Shown here: piece by piece, positions 53,311 to 60,826 of the stretch
How the letters are laid out: the number at the start of each line of letters is the position of its first letter
Numbering within the stretch: position 1 is the first letter of the stretch
NCBI GenBank assembly: GCA_017399695.1
Contig: JAFQBK010000006.1
Location: forward strand, 25,881 to 89,880
From: Clostridia bacterium
GTDB lineage: Bacteria; Bacillota; Clostridia; UBA1381; UBA9506
Length of the DNA stretch: 64,000 nt
Direction of reading: 5' to 3'
Notes under the pieces: generated by a model
What the model saw: only the letters and a program-made list of their open reading frames with translations
Database searches by the model: none
Told to the model about the DNA's origin: nothing
Program-made: the position numbers and the translations under genes

Positions 53311-55307
53311 TGGAATATGTTGTGGCAAAAACGGCAGGCTTCTGCTTTGGAGTAGCAAGGGCTCTTGAGATGCTGGAAAAAAACGCAGAGGACGGAAAGC
53401 TTTATCATACGCTGGGTCCGATTATCCACAACCCCCTGGTTGTAGAGGATCTAGCGAAAAAGGGAATTACCGCAATTGATTCTTTAGAAGATGCCAAGCC
53501 CGGTGCAACGGTGTTTGTCAGAACGCACGGGGTCGGACCGGACCTCTATGAGGAAATGAAACAAAAGGGAATCGAGTATATTGACCTGACTTGCCCTTTC
53601 GTAAAGAAGATACACGATATTGTCAAAAAGCACCATGAGGAAGGAATGCGCATTATCATCATCGGCGACAAAAACCATCCGGAGGTTTTAGGTATATCCG
53701 GCTGGGCGGGTTCTGATGCACTGATTGTTGGCTCGGAAGACGAGGCAAAAGCCGTCGAAGAGAATAAAATTCCAACCTGCATCGTGGCACAAACGACATT
53801 TAACAGAAATATTTATAAAAAAATTATATTTTTTTTAAAAAAAACTTGCAAAAACACAGTAGTTTTTGATACAATATGTAGTGCAACCCATAAGAGACAG
53901 GAAGAAGCGCTAAACTTAGCAAGAACAATGGATGTAATGATAGTTTTAGGTGGCAGGAATAGTTCCAACACGCAAAAGCTGTATGACATCTGCAAAGAAG
54001 CCTGTCCCGTTTCCTATTGCCTAGAGTCGATGGACGAGCTCGGCAATATGAACGCGCTTTTAGGCAAACGAGTTGGAATTACTGCCGGAGCCTCTACTCC
54101 CGCAGTTATAATAAAGGAGGCAATTAACAAAATGGAAAATCAGGAACAGAGCTTTGCAACACTTTTCGAGGAATCCCTCAAAACTTTAAATACAGGTGAT
54201 GTGGTTACAGGTACTGTAATTGAAGTTAGACCCAATGAGGTCATTGTGGATTTGCAGGTTAAGCAGGACGGTATTATCCCTGCTTCCGAAATCTCGGATG
54301 ATCCGAGTGTAACACCCGAGCAGGTCGTAAAGGCGGGCGACGAAATTGAGGTATTCGTTGTTCGCGTAAACGATGCTGACGGTAACATTATGCTTTCCAG
54401 AAGAAAGCTTGATGCAATCGAGACCTGGAACGGTGTCGTAAAGGCATACGAGGAGGGCACCATCCTTTCCGGTAAAATCGCAAGCGTAGTAAACGGCGGT
54501 GTGATTGCGATGTATAAGGGCGTAAAAGTATTTATCCCGGCATCGCTCGCAAGCGACCGTTTCTTGAGCGACCTTTCCGAACTCGTAGGAAAAGAAGTAG
54601 AGTTTAAGCTGGTTGATATGAATGAGAAGCGTCGCCGTGTGGTTGGTAGCGTAAAGGCTGTTATGTTGGCTCAGAAGAATGAGCTTGAGAGCAAATTCTG
54701 GGAGACGGCAGCAGTTGGTAATACTTACAGCGGTGTCGTAAAATCCTTGACCAACTTCGGTGCATTTGTAGACCTTGGCGGTGTTGACGGTTTGGTTCAT
54801 ATCTCCGAGCTCAGCTGGAAGAGAATCAAGCATCCGTCTGAAGTAGTAAGTGTTGGCGATACTTTGGATGTATATATTAAAGATATTAACGAAGAAACCA
54901 AGAAAATTTCCTTGGGCTTTAAAAAGGCTGAGGACAATCCGTGGGAAATCGCAAAGAAATCCCTGGAAGTGGATGCAACCGTTAAGGCTAAAATCGTAAG
55001 AATGCTCCCGTTTGGTGCATTTGCTGAAATCTTGCCGGGTATTGATGGACTCATTCACATCTCGCAGATTGCAAACAAGAGAATTGCAAAACCTCAGGAT
55101 GAGCTCGAAATTGGTCAGGAAGTAGAAACAAAGATTGTTGATATCAACTGGGAAACCAAAAAGATTGGTCTTTCCATCCGTGCACTTCTGCCGGAAGAAG
55201 CTCCGAAAGCAGAAGAAGCTGCTCCGGCAGCTGAAGCGGCCGAGGAAGAAGTTCCGGTTCATAAAGAAGAGCTGGGCGCAACCATCGGCGAAGCAGTGGA
55301 AGAATAA
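53310..55307 (+). CDS. ispH: IspH (HMBPP reductase) fused to ribosomal protein S1 domains
   Basis: 665 aa from the ATG at 53310 (AGGTGAGG upstream, TGATG overlap with plsC). Residues 1 to about 275 are IspH: KTAGFCFGVARAL, THGVGPDLY, DLTCPFVKKIH, CSATHKRQEEA, ITAGASTPAVIIKEA, with all three cluster Cys. Residues about 295-615 hold four S1 RNA-binding repeats (GDVVTGTVIEVRPNEVIVDL; NFGAFVDLGGVDGLVHISELSW; PFGAFAEILPGIDGLIHISQIA). An acidic Ala/Glu tail follows. This fusion is known from Clostridia. It joins the last step of the MEP isoprenoid pathway with translation-related S1. A strong internal SD and start occur at the domain border. Confidence 0.95.
   Translation: MEYVVAKTAGFCFGVARALEMLEKNAEDGKLYHTLGPIIHNPLVVEDLAKKGITAIDSLEDAKPGATVFVRTHGVGPDLYEEMKQKGIEYIDLTCPFVKKIHDIVKKHHEEGMRIIIIGDKNHPEVLGISGWAGSDALIVGSEDEAKAVEENKIPTCIVAQTTFNRNIYKKIIFFLKKTCKNTVVFDTICSATHKRQEEALNLARTMDVMIVLGGRNSSNTQKLYDICKEACPVSYCLESMDELGNMNALLGKRVGITAGASTPAVIIKEAINKMENQEQSFATLFEESLKTLNTGDVVTGTVIEVRPNEVIVDLQVKQDGIIPASEISDDPSVTPEQVVKAGDEIEVFVVRVNDADGNIMLSRRKLDAIETWNGVVKAYEEGTILSGKIASVVNGGVIAMYKGVKVFIPASLASDRFLSDLSELVGKEVEFKLVDMNEKRRRVVGSVKAVMLAQKNELESKFWETAAVGNTYSGVVKSLTNFGAFVDLGGVDGLVHISELSWKRIKHPSEVVSVGDTLDVYIKDINEETKKISLGFKKAEDNPWEIAKKSLEVDATVKAKIVRMLPFGAFAEILPGIDGLIHISQIANKRIAKPQDELEIGQEVETKIVDINWETKKIGLSIRALLPEEAPKAEEAAPAAEAAEEEVPVHKEELGATIGEAVEE
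53846..53875 (+). promoter_or_regulatory. possible internal promoter within ispH
   Basis: TTGCAA (53846-53851), an 18-bp spacer and TACAAT (53870-53875) lie in an unusually AT-rich stretch of ispH, about 260 bp before the internal S1 start. It could drive a separate S1 transcript. Confidence 0.3.
54113..54134 (+). promoter_or_regulatory. internal ribosome-binding site and start for free S1
   Basis: AAAGGAGG (54113-54120) is 11 bp before an in-frame ATG at 54132 (codon 275 of the fusion), exactly where the IspH domain ends. Initiation here would give a separate S1-like protein of about 391 residues starting MENQEQSFATLFEES. Confidence 0.6.
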
Positions 55308-55322
55308 TATTTGATTTCATAA

Positions 55323-55361
55323 AAACAGGTCGTAACTTTTGTTGCGACCTGTTTACTTTTT
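55323..55361 (+). terminator. terminator of the cmk operon
   Basis: AAACAGGTCGTAAC pairs with GTTGCGACCTGTTT around TTTT, followed by ACTTTTT. Confidence 0.85.
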
Positions 55362-55428
55362 AAAAATTTTTTACAAAAAACCGACCGGATTTAACAACTG
55401 CTTAAAAGAATTGCAACCAAGGCTTAAC

Positions 55429-55457
55429 TTGCTTTTTGGAGTCAGGAGGACTATAAT
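55429..55457 (+). promoter_or_regulatory. promoter of the second large SLH gene
   Basis: TTGCTT (55429-55434), a 17-bp spacer and a perfect TATAAT (55452-55457). Confidence 0.7.
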
Positions 55458-55514
55458 TGGAGATGTAAGAGAACGAAAAAGCGTTCTCGATTATAAAGCA
55501 AAAGGAGTCTTTTT

Positions 55515-58500
55515 ATGAAAGCAATGAACCTGCTAAAACGCACGCTTTGCTGTGTGCTGAGTTTAGTAATTATGTTAGGAACCGTGGGACTTCCTGCCTT
55601 TGCAGAAGCAAGCCATGAGGAAGTGATGTCGGCATATCGCAAAGTAGCACAGAGTATGCTTAACAAAATGGACCTCTCGGGGTACTATGAGCGAGAGAAC
55701 AAGAATACCGAGGGTATCGCAACTGTATTTCCGATGGACCTTTTGGGGGACAGTACAGAAGAAATGGTGATTGCGTGGGTCGAGGATACGCCAAACGATG
55801 AATGGCAGCAAAACCTTACCTTTGCAATCTATACTTACAGAAACGGAATGGTCATTCCGCTTACTCGTAAATCCGTAGGCTTAAGCGGTGCGATGAATGT
55901 TTCCGCAAACCGTTTTGAGGACAAGCTTATCATCAGTTATTCACCGACAAAAACTATGACAGAGGGGCTTTTCTGGGATGGTAGTCGTTTTGTCGAGAAA
56001 TCCATATTTGACGGTCTTACGGAAGAAGAAAATGAATATATCGGAAAAATGGCTCAGGAACAAGGCCGTATGGGTCAGAGCGCGGCACATTGGGAAATCC
56101 TTCGCAAACGTTGCGGAATCTCCAAGGAGGATGCCGGACATTATCTGTTCGGTATTGGCGACGGTGGTGCAATTCAGACAACCATTAACGGAAATTATTA
56201 TTCAACGGAGCAGATGGTAGAGAAATTCGGTCTTGGTATTGCTCGGATTTCAGCGCAGAAGGCACTTTCCAAAATCCAGTATTACGGCGACCGTAAAAAG
56301 TGCAGAATGCCGGAGAATATGGCGCTGGGATACGCAGAGGTTTTAGAAAATATCATGGGTATGGATGAACATCTGTGGCAGGCTGTTTTGGTCGATATCG
56401 CAGATGACGGTATGCCGATTCTGGTTGCCGTTCGAACAGCGATGCACCAGAGAGACCCCTCCATTTGGGGTGAAACCAATACCATTGTTTATGTAAATGC
56501 CATCTGGATGTGGGACGGGGAAAAGGTGCAGGAGCTTGTGCTCGACCCGCAGGATGTCGCATACGATTCCGGCTATAACTTCGGCTATTACAACGGAATT
56601 CCTGCGATGCTGACGGAAGATATGACAAACTCGGTGGGAATCCCGACTGGGCACGCGGTATTTAAGGTAGAAAATGGTATGATGACTGAGATTCTGAAGA
56701 CCAAAGAAGTGCCGAACCCGAACAATTATGACGAGATGACACTCTACATAAATGGTGAACAAGTCAGTATCAAAGATTATGTAGCTGCCGGTGCAGAACT
56801 CAATGACCGGAACTGGCAAGCAAAATATACGATTCTTGCGCTTGGCACAGGTGCCGGCGAAGCGCTTGGCGTATGGACCGACGGAATTGATGTAGTCAGA
56901 GCACTGCGTCAGTTTGTAGCAGGTAAAAGTGCATATCCGAGCTTTGTAAAAGTCACCGAGAGTGAAGATGATTATGTTTATGCGGTTGCACAAACAGTGG
57001 CGTCCGAAGTCGGCGGAGAAATCAAGGAGATTTATAAGCTGACGGACGGTATCTACTATGTGCTTATCGTTGTTGATGGTGGAGAAAAAGGTGCCGTTGT
57101 CCGTGCAGTCAAAATCGACGGCAAAATCACCTGGAAAGTAGAAAAGGACAACAGTCCCCGCGCTGAAAGGGATTTAATCAAACTGGTCAGCGGATTGGTA
57201 TCCAAGCCAAATATCAGCCCGGATTATAATAAAATCCAAAATGTGAAAAATGTTTCTGATGTAAAACAATATCTTACCGAGCTTTTAGATAATTTAGATG
57301 GTGTTGGACCGAATGAGGCAGCAAAAACCGAAATTGGAAAAATACTGGAAATCTATTTCGTAAACAAATATAAAGGCGAGGTCGGCGACTGGTATAATCA
57401 TATGAAGGTAAACGGCGAAACCTTGCGTAAAATGGCAGAAGAGGTGGAAAAAGAGCGTCGTGAGCTGGAAGAATTCTTAATGGAAAAGAATGCGGTTTTA
57501 ATGAAACCGATTACCATCATCATACAGATTATCTGGAAAAACTGCGATGCAAATAAACCATTTACCATCACACTGGATAAGGATTTAGTGGGAATTTTGG
57601 GCGATAATACGCTGCGTCTGGTGCTCTCTTCGGATGCGCGCGCATTTATACAGCTTCCCGGTGCCTCTGTAGAGGCATTGGTCGGTACATACGAAAGCCT
57701 TAATATTAACATTTCGAAAAGAGAAAACACCTATATCATTGAGTTTTTCGATGCAAATGGAAACAAAATCGAAAGCTTGCCGTGTGAGTTGACTTTTGCT
57801 TTCCCGGCAGACAGCTTAATCAGTACCGTATTCACAAGCAATCCTGCAAAAACAGGAAACTGGGGCGGACAGTATGACAGTAGCTTACGCAGTATCCTTT
57901 TTAATACGCAGTTTGCCGGCGAGTATGAGATTATGGAAAATGATGTACAGATTGATGATATCGGCGGACTTCCGGAGGAAAGTGCCGAAGCGATTCGATT
58001 TATGGTATCCAAAGAGTATATGGACTTAGACGGAAACAACTTCCTGCCGGAGGGTAATCTTACCCGTTACGAATTTACCAAGGCACTGGTCGGAATGTTC
58101 TTTGCCTACAACGAAGAGCTTACGACTTCGTTTACGGATGTGGAAAAAGAAAATGAATACTATCCCTATGTTGCGGCAGCCGAACTTGAAAAAATCGTAA
58201 AAGGTTTCGATGAAGTCACTTTTGGCGGCGAGCGCGATATGACAGTGGAGCAGATGCTTACCCTTGCGGCTCGTACGCTGGTAGAGCACAAAGAATATCA
58301 GCTACCGGACGATGCAACGGCGTACATATCTGTGTTTGAAGATTACGGAGAAATCAGTGCTTGGGCAGAAAAATCCGTTGCTTTGTGCGTACGTGAACAG
58401 ATCGTGGATGCGCAAGAATTTTTGCATCCGCAAAACCCTATCACTCGTGAGCAGGCGGCTGTGATTTTATACCGTTTATTCCTCCTGCTGTATGAGGTAA

Positions 58501-58637
58501 CCCCGGTTGAGACGGTGACGGCAAGCGGTGTGAATATCGGCCTTGTTGCAGGCGTCGGTGGTGGTGCAGTAGCGGCAGGTGGTGCCGGAGTCGGCATCTG
58601 GTATTTCTTAAAGAGAAGACGGAAATTGATGTTTTAA
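55515..58637 (+). CDS. large exported protein with C-terminal SLH repeats and membrane anchor
   Basis: 1040 aa with AAAGGAG. Signal peptide about 1-31 (TLCCVLSLVIMLGTVGLPAFA). Residues 32 to about 800 carry no domain I recognise; they are rich in Asp/Glu/Tyr (for example WQNLTFAIYTYRNGMVIPL, WDGEKVQELVLDPQD). Residues about 815-1000 are SLH repeats (ESAEAIRFMVSKEYMDLDG, LTRYEFTKALVGMF; YPYVAAAELEKIVKG; ISAWAEKSVALCVREQIV, ITREQAAVILYRLF). The C-terminus has a Gly-rich hydrophobic segment and RRRKLMF, typical of a membrane stop anchor without an LPXTG motif. Function unknown; surface location likely. Confidence 0.88.
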   Translation: MKAMNLLKRTLCCVLSLVIMLGTVGLPAFAEASHEEVMSAYRKVAQSMLNKMDLSGYYERENKNTEGIATVFPMDLLGDSTEEMVIAWVEDTPNDEWQQNLTFAIYTYRNGMVIPLTRKSVGLSGAMNVSANRFEDKLIISYSPTKTMTEGLFWDGSRFVEKSIFDGLTEEENEYIGKMAQEQGRMGQSAAHWEILRKRCGISKEDAGHYLFGIGDGGAIQTTINGNYYSTEQMVEKFGLGIARISAQKALSKIQYYGDRKKCRMPENMALGYAEVLENIMGMDEHLWQAVLVDIADDGMPILVAVRTAMHQRDPSIWGETNTIVYVNAIWMWDGEKVQELVLDPQDVAYDSGYNFGYYNGIPAMLTEDMTNSVGIPTGHAVFKVENGMMTEILKTKEVPNPNNYDEMTLYINGEQVSIKDYVAAGAELNDRNWQAKYTILALGTGAGEALGVWTDGIDVVRALRQFVAGKSAYPSFVKVTESEDDYVYAVAQTVASEVGGEIKEIYKLTDGIYYVLIVVDGGEKGAVVRAVKIDGKITWKVEKDNSPRAERDLIKLVSGLVSKPNISPDYNKIQNVKNVSDVKQYLTELLDNLDGVGPNEAAKTEIGKILEIYFVNKYKGEVGDWYNHMKVNGETLRKMAEEVEKERRELEEFLMEKNAVLMKPITIIIQIIWKNCDANKPFTITLDKDLVGILGDNTLRLVLSSDARAFIQLPGASVEALVGTYESLNINISKRENTYIIEFFDANGNKIESLPCELTFAFPADSLISTVFTSNPAKTGNWGGQYDSSLRSILFNTQFAGEYEIMENDVQIDDIGGLPEESAEAIRFMVSKEYMDLDGNNFLPEGNLTRYEFTKALVGMFFAYNEELTTSFTDVEKENEYYPYVAAAELEKIVKGFDEVTFGGERDMTVEQMLTLAARTLVEHKEYQLPDDATAYISVFEDYGEISAWAEKSVALCVREQIVDAQEFLHPQNPITREQAAVILYRLFLLLYEVTPVETVTASGVNIGLVAGVGGGAVAAGGAGVGIWYFLKRRRKLMF

Positions 58638-58644
58638 TTCAATA

Positions 58645-58677
58645 AAAAAAGAGAACTGCAACGCAGTTCTCTTTTTT
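58645..58677. terminator. bidirectional terminator between the SLH gene and azlD
   Basis: AAAAAAGAGAACTGC pairs with GCAGTTCTCTTTTTT around AAC. Confidence 0.9.
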
Positions 58678-58993
58678 ATATCAAAGTCAAAATCCATTCC
58701 GCAATCAGTACCGCAAATGTTCCACCGATTGCTACGGTTAAAAGTCCGCGGCGAAACCAAGCAAGAACCAAAGAAATCAGCACTCCAAAGCTAGCGGAAA
58801 TCCACGAGTTTGTGGAGAAAAAGACCGCAGGGAATATCATTGCCGCTAAAATACCGTAGGGCATATAGAGCAAAAATGAGCGCAGAAACGGGTTTTGAAT
58901 TTTGCGTCTGAAAATGGCGAGCGGCAGTACTCTCGGCAGATAAGTGACGAGTGCCATTACGGCGGTGGCGACTAAAAGTGCTTCAGTTGTCAT
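58676..58993 (-). CDS. azlD: AzlD-family branched-chain amino acid export subunit
   Basis: 105 aa, three to four hydrophobic segments (LLVATAVMALVTYLPRVLPLAIF, YGILAAMIFPAVFF, ISASFGVLISLVLAWF). The small AzlD protein works with AzlC in branched-chain amino acid export. It overlaps azlC by 11 bp. The stop codon lies in the shared terminator. Confidence 0.9.
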   Translation of the reverse strand: MTTEALLVATAVMALVTYLPRVLPLAIFRRKIQNPFLRSFLLYMPYGILAAMIFPAVFFSTNSWISASFGVLISLVLAWFRRGLLTVAIGGTFAVLIAEWILTLI

Positions 58994-59738
58994 TTTGTTC
59001 GCCCCCTTCTTCCGATTCGCCGGACAGGTTATCGTCGTCCCTTAAGGGATAAAAGTATGCCCCGTACGCCGAGGCAATTGCTCCGCAAATAATAATTGAC
59101 CAGCCAGAGGATAAAGAATGAAACGGCGGAACGAAAAAGAAAACAGAACTTAAAGTAATCGCGATTAAGACAATGCGCAGAACAGGCTGATGTTTTCGTG
59201 CCGGTGGAACGATAATGGCGATAAACATCGCATAAACTGCGATTCCAAGCGCTGAACAAATAGCGGCGGGCATTAAGTTGCTTGCACCTGCACCGATGGC
59301 AGTACCAAAAACCCAACCGGAAAACGAACTGATAATTAAACCGCCCATATAGCGAAAGGGTAGCAATCCCTCCTGTTGCATCGCAACGGCAAAAATTTCG
59401 TCTGTGTTACCGAATGCAATCAATAGCCGTTTGCCAAGCCCAACATTTGGCGCGAGTCGTTGAGATAAGGAAAGCGACATCAAAAGATAGCGCAGATTGA
59501 TAATTAAAAGAGTAAAAGCAAGTTCAAAAAGACCAGCCTTTGCAGCGATTAAATCCACGCCGACGAACTGTCCTGTGCCGGTAAAATTGGTCAGGGAAAT
59601 CAAACAGGGTGACCAAAAAGGGAACCCCTTGCTAGCGGCACTCATACCAAATGCAAAAGAAACGGAAAGGTATCCCAAGGCAATCGGGACGCCGTCTTTT
59701 AAGCCGCGACCAAACGTGAGATTGGATTTTAAGGACAT
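58983..59738 (-). CDS. azlC: AzlC-family branched-chain amino acid transporter
   Basis: 251 aa, CGAGGTG before the ATG. The motif GLKDGVPIALGYLSVSFAFGMSA at the N-terminus and RYLLMSLSLSQRLAP (near 85) are typical of AzlC. About six membrane segments, then an acidic C-terminal tail (DDDNLSGESEEGG). With AzlD it forms an exporter of branched-chain amino acids (known for Bacillus and for the Corynebacterium counterpart BrnFE). Confidence 0.92.
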   Translation of the reverse strand: MSLKSNLTFGRGLKDGVPIALGYLSVSFAFGMSAASKGFPFWSPCLISLTNFTGTGQFVGVDLIAAKAGLFELAFTLLIINLRYLLMSLSLSQRLAPNVGLGKRLLIAFGNTDEIFAVAMQQEGLLPFRYMGGLIISSFSGWVFGTAIGAGASNLMPAAICSALGIAVYAMFIAIIVPPARKHQPVLRIVLIAITLSSVFFFVPPFHSLSSGWSIIICGAIASAYGAYFYPLRDDDNLSGESEEGGEQNDN

Positions 59739-59778
59739 AATAACACCTCGGATAGTTGCTTACTTACACACGCATATC

Positions 59779-59807
59779 AGTATAGCAAAAAGGCAAAAAA
59801 GTGTCAA
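59779..59807 (-). promoter_or_regulatory. promoter of azlCD
   Basis: On the minus strand a perfect TTGACA (59802-59807), a 17-bp spacer and TATACT (59779-59784). Confidence 0.8.
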
Positions 59808-59850
59808 GTTTTGAAGAATGTGAGAAATTCGATGATTTCATAAAAAAATG

Positions 59851-59879
59851 TTGACAACAAAAGTCGTCTATGCTATAAT
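59851..59879 (+). promoter_or_regulatory. consensus promoter of tRNA-Thr
   Basis: Perfect TTGACA (59851-59856), 17-bp spacer, perfect TATAAT (59874-59879), 19 bp before the tRNA. Confidence 0.9.
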
Positions 59880-59898
59880 ATCATTCGTTGAGAAAAGT

Positions 59899-59974
59899 GC
59901 TGGTGTAGCTCAATTGGCAGAGCAGCTGATTTGTAATCAGCAGGTTGCGGGTTCAAGTCCCATCACCAGCTCCA
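59899..59974 (+). tRNA. tRNA-Thr (anticodon TGT)
   Basis: 76 nt with encoded CCA. Acceptor GCTGGTG/CACCAGC; anticodon arm GCTGA-TTTGTAA-TCAGC; T arm GCGGG-TTCAAGT-CCCAT with one wobble; discriminator T, then CCA. The 3' end and the terminator after it are repeated at 60151-60218. Confidence 0.95.
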
Positions 59975-60024
59975 AAAAGCAGATAACGCTTATGCGTTGT
60001 CTGCTTTTTTTATTGCTAGGGACT
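59956..60024 (+). repeat. tRNA-Thr 3' end plus terminator, direct repeat copy 1
   Basis: The 69-bp segment from AGTCCC of the T arm to TAGGGACT is repeated at 60151-60218 with three differences. It is also bounded by an inverted repeat, GGTTCAAGTCCC (59950-59961) and GGGACTTGAACC (60019-60030), so the T arm is copied in reverse behind the terminator. Confidence 0.85.
59975..60011 (+). terminator. terminator of tRNA-Thr
   Basis: AAAAAGCAGATAACGC pairs with GCGTTGTCTGCTTTTT around TTAT, followed by further T. Confidence 0.9.
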
Positions 60025-60150
60025 TGAACCACAAGGGGGTTTTTGCGGCTTGAAAAATAGTCCTGCGGACTATTTTTGAGCAAAAAGGTGTGAGACGGGT
60101 ACTGTGAGCGTAGCTCACGGTCGTCGAGCAGGTAGGGTGCGAAGCAACCG
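60025..60150. other. short palindrome-rich insert between the tRNA-Thr repeats
   Basis: 126 bp with no gene. It holds a perfect hairpin AAAAATAGTCC-TGC-GGACTATTTTT (about 60054-60078) and GTGAGC-GTA-GCTCAC (near 60103-60117). Together with the flanking repeats it looks like a small palindromic repeat element inserted behind the tRNA. Confidence 0.5.
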
Positions 60151-60218
60151 AGTCCCATCACCAGCTCCAAAAAGCAGATAACGCTTTTGCGTTGTCTGCT
60201 TTTTTATTGGTAGGGACT
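60151..60218 (+). repeat. tRNA-Thr 3' end plus terminator, direct repeat copy 2
   Basis: Second copy: AGTCCCATCACCAGCTCCA, terminator hairpin with TTTT loop, ATTGGTAGGGACT. It carries only the last 19 nt of the tRNA, so it cannot make a tRNA by itself. Such partial 3' copies are typical footprints of elements that integrate at tRNA ends. Confidence 0.8.
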
Positions 60219-60251
60219 AAGTCATTTTTAAGTTTCCATACTTTCCAAATA

Positions 60252-60289
60252 AAAAATGCAGCCGATGCAAAAGCATCAACTGCATTTTT
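60252..60289 (-). terminator. hairpin behind the tRNA-Trp fragment
   Basis: AAAAATGCAG pairs with CTGCATTTTT and GATGC with GCATC inside. In the minus direction it directly follows the CCA end of the tRNA-Trp fragment and ends in a T-run. Confidence 0.75.
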
Positions 60290-60333
60290 GGCAGGGGCAG
60301 TAGGATTTGAACCCACGACACACGGTTTTGGAG
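60289..60333 (-). pseudogene. orphan 3' half of tRNA-Trp
   Basis: Minus strand: anticodon loop with CCA (CTCCAAAA), T arm GTGGG-TTCAAAT-CCTAC, acceptor strand TGCCCCT, G and encoded CCA. The matching 5' acceptor strand AGGGGCA and D arm are absent in the next 100 bp. So this is a tRNA fragment, as left at the far end of an integrated element. Confidence 0.75.
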
Positions 60334-60344
60334 GTCATGTCAAA

Positions 60345-60482
60345 TTAAAAAGACCGTCCAAATTGTTCCCACCGCTCCGCCGTTTGTGCTACTTGCTCTT
60401 TTGAACCTTATGCCTTTTGATGCTTTATTGATGCTATCCAAAAATCTCCACTGTAAAGCTGATGCTCAACTGCCAAAAAACG
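60345..60482 (-). pseudogene. possible decayed reading frame next to the tRNA-Trp fragment
   Basis: One minus-strand frame runs about 45 codons with a single internal stop at 60408-60410: AVEHQLYSGDFWIASIKHQKA, stop, GSKEQVAQTAERWEQFGRSF, stop at 60345-60347, 12 bp before the tRNA fragment. Integrase genes often end beside such att sites, so it may be an integrase C-terminal remnant. I cannot identify the family. The promoter-like 60502-60530 points into it. Confidence 0.25.
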
Positions 60483-60501
60483 ACGCACTTAACTTTATTT
60501 T

Positions 60502-60530
60502 AGTATAACATAAATTCCATGAAAATGCAA
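60502..60530 (-). promoter_or_regulatory. sigma-A-type promoter facing the tRNA-Trp fragment
   Basis: On the minus strand TTGCAT (60525-60530), a 17-bp spacer and TATACT (60502-60507). What it transcribes is unclear. The rest of the gap to 60790 is AT-rich and I see no gene in it. Confidence 0.45.
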
Positions 60531-60791
60531 ATAGAATCAAGCGGAATTGCCCGTTTTAAGCATGGCAGAATAAAATTAGCAGAATTACTCGACTAACAAA
60601 ATAAAACACAATACAAAGCGTTTTTGAGCCAATTACACAAATATATTCTCCATTCACTATGTCAAAATTTGATACACCTTAAACCTGCTAAGAATTGTCA
60701 AGAGGAAAATCGAAAAAATTTTTAACAAAAAAGGGCATAACAAAATAGAGTGGCAAATATAAAATTTTTGTCACCCAGTGAAAAATATTAA

Positions 60792-60826
60792 AAGAACAAT
60801 TTAATTATCCGAATTTAATTGTTCTT
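60792..60826 (-). terminator. hairpin at the end of the IS110 transposase gene
   Basis: GAACAATTAAATT and AATTAAATTGTTC pair across the stop codon, followed on the minus strand by TTTTAATATTTTT. Confidence 0.7.

Noticed and set aside
53810..53850. A- and T-runs in ispH suggesting a frameshift
   Set aside because: The frame is continuous with conserved IspH motifs on both sides, so the runs encode ordinary Lys/Ile/Phe residues.
60192..60404. Plus-strand frame of 70 codons
   Set aside because: It crosses the tRNA-Thr repeat, a terminator and the tRNA-Trp fragment.
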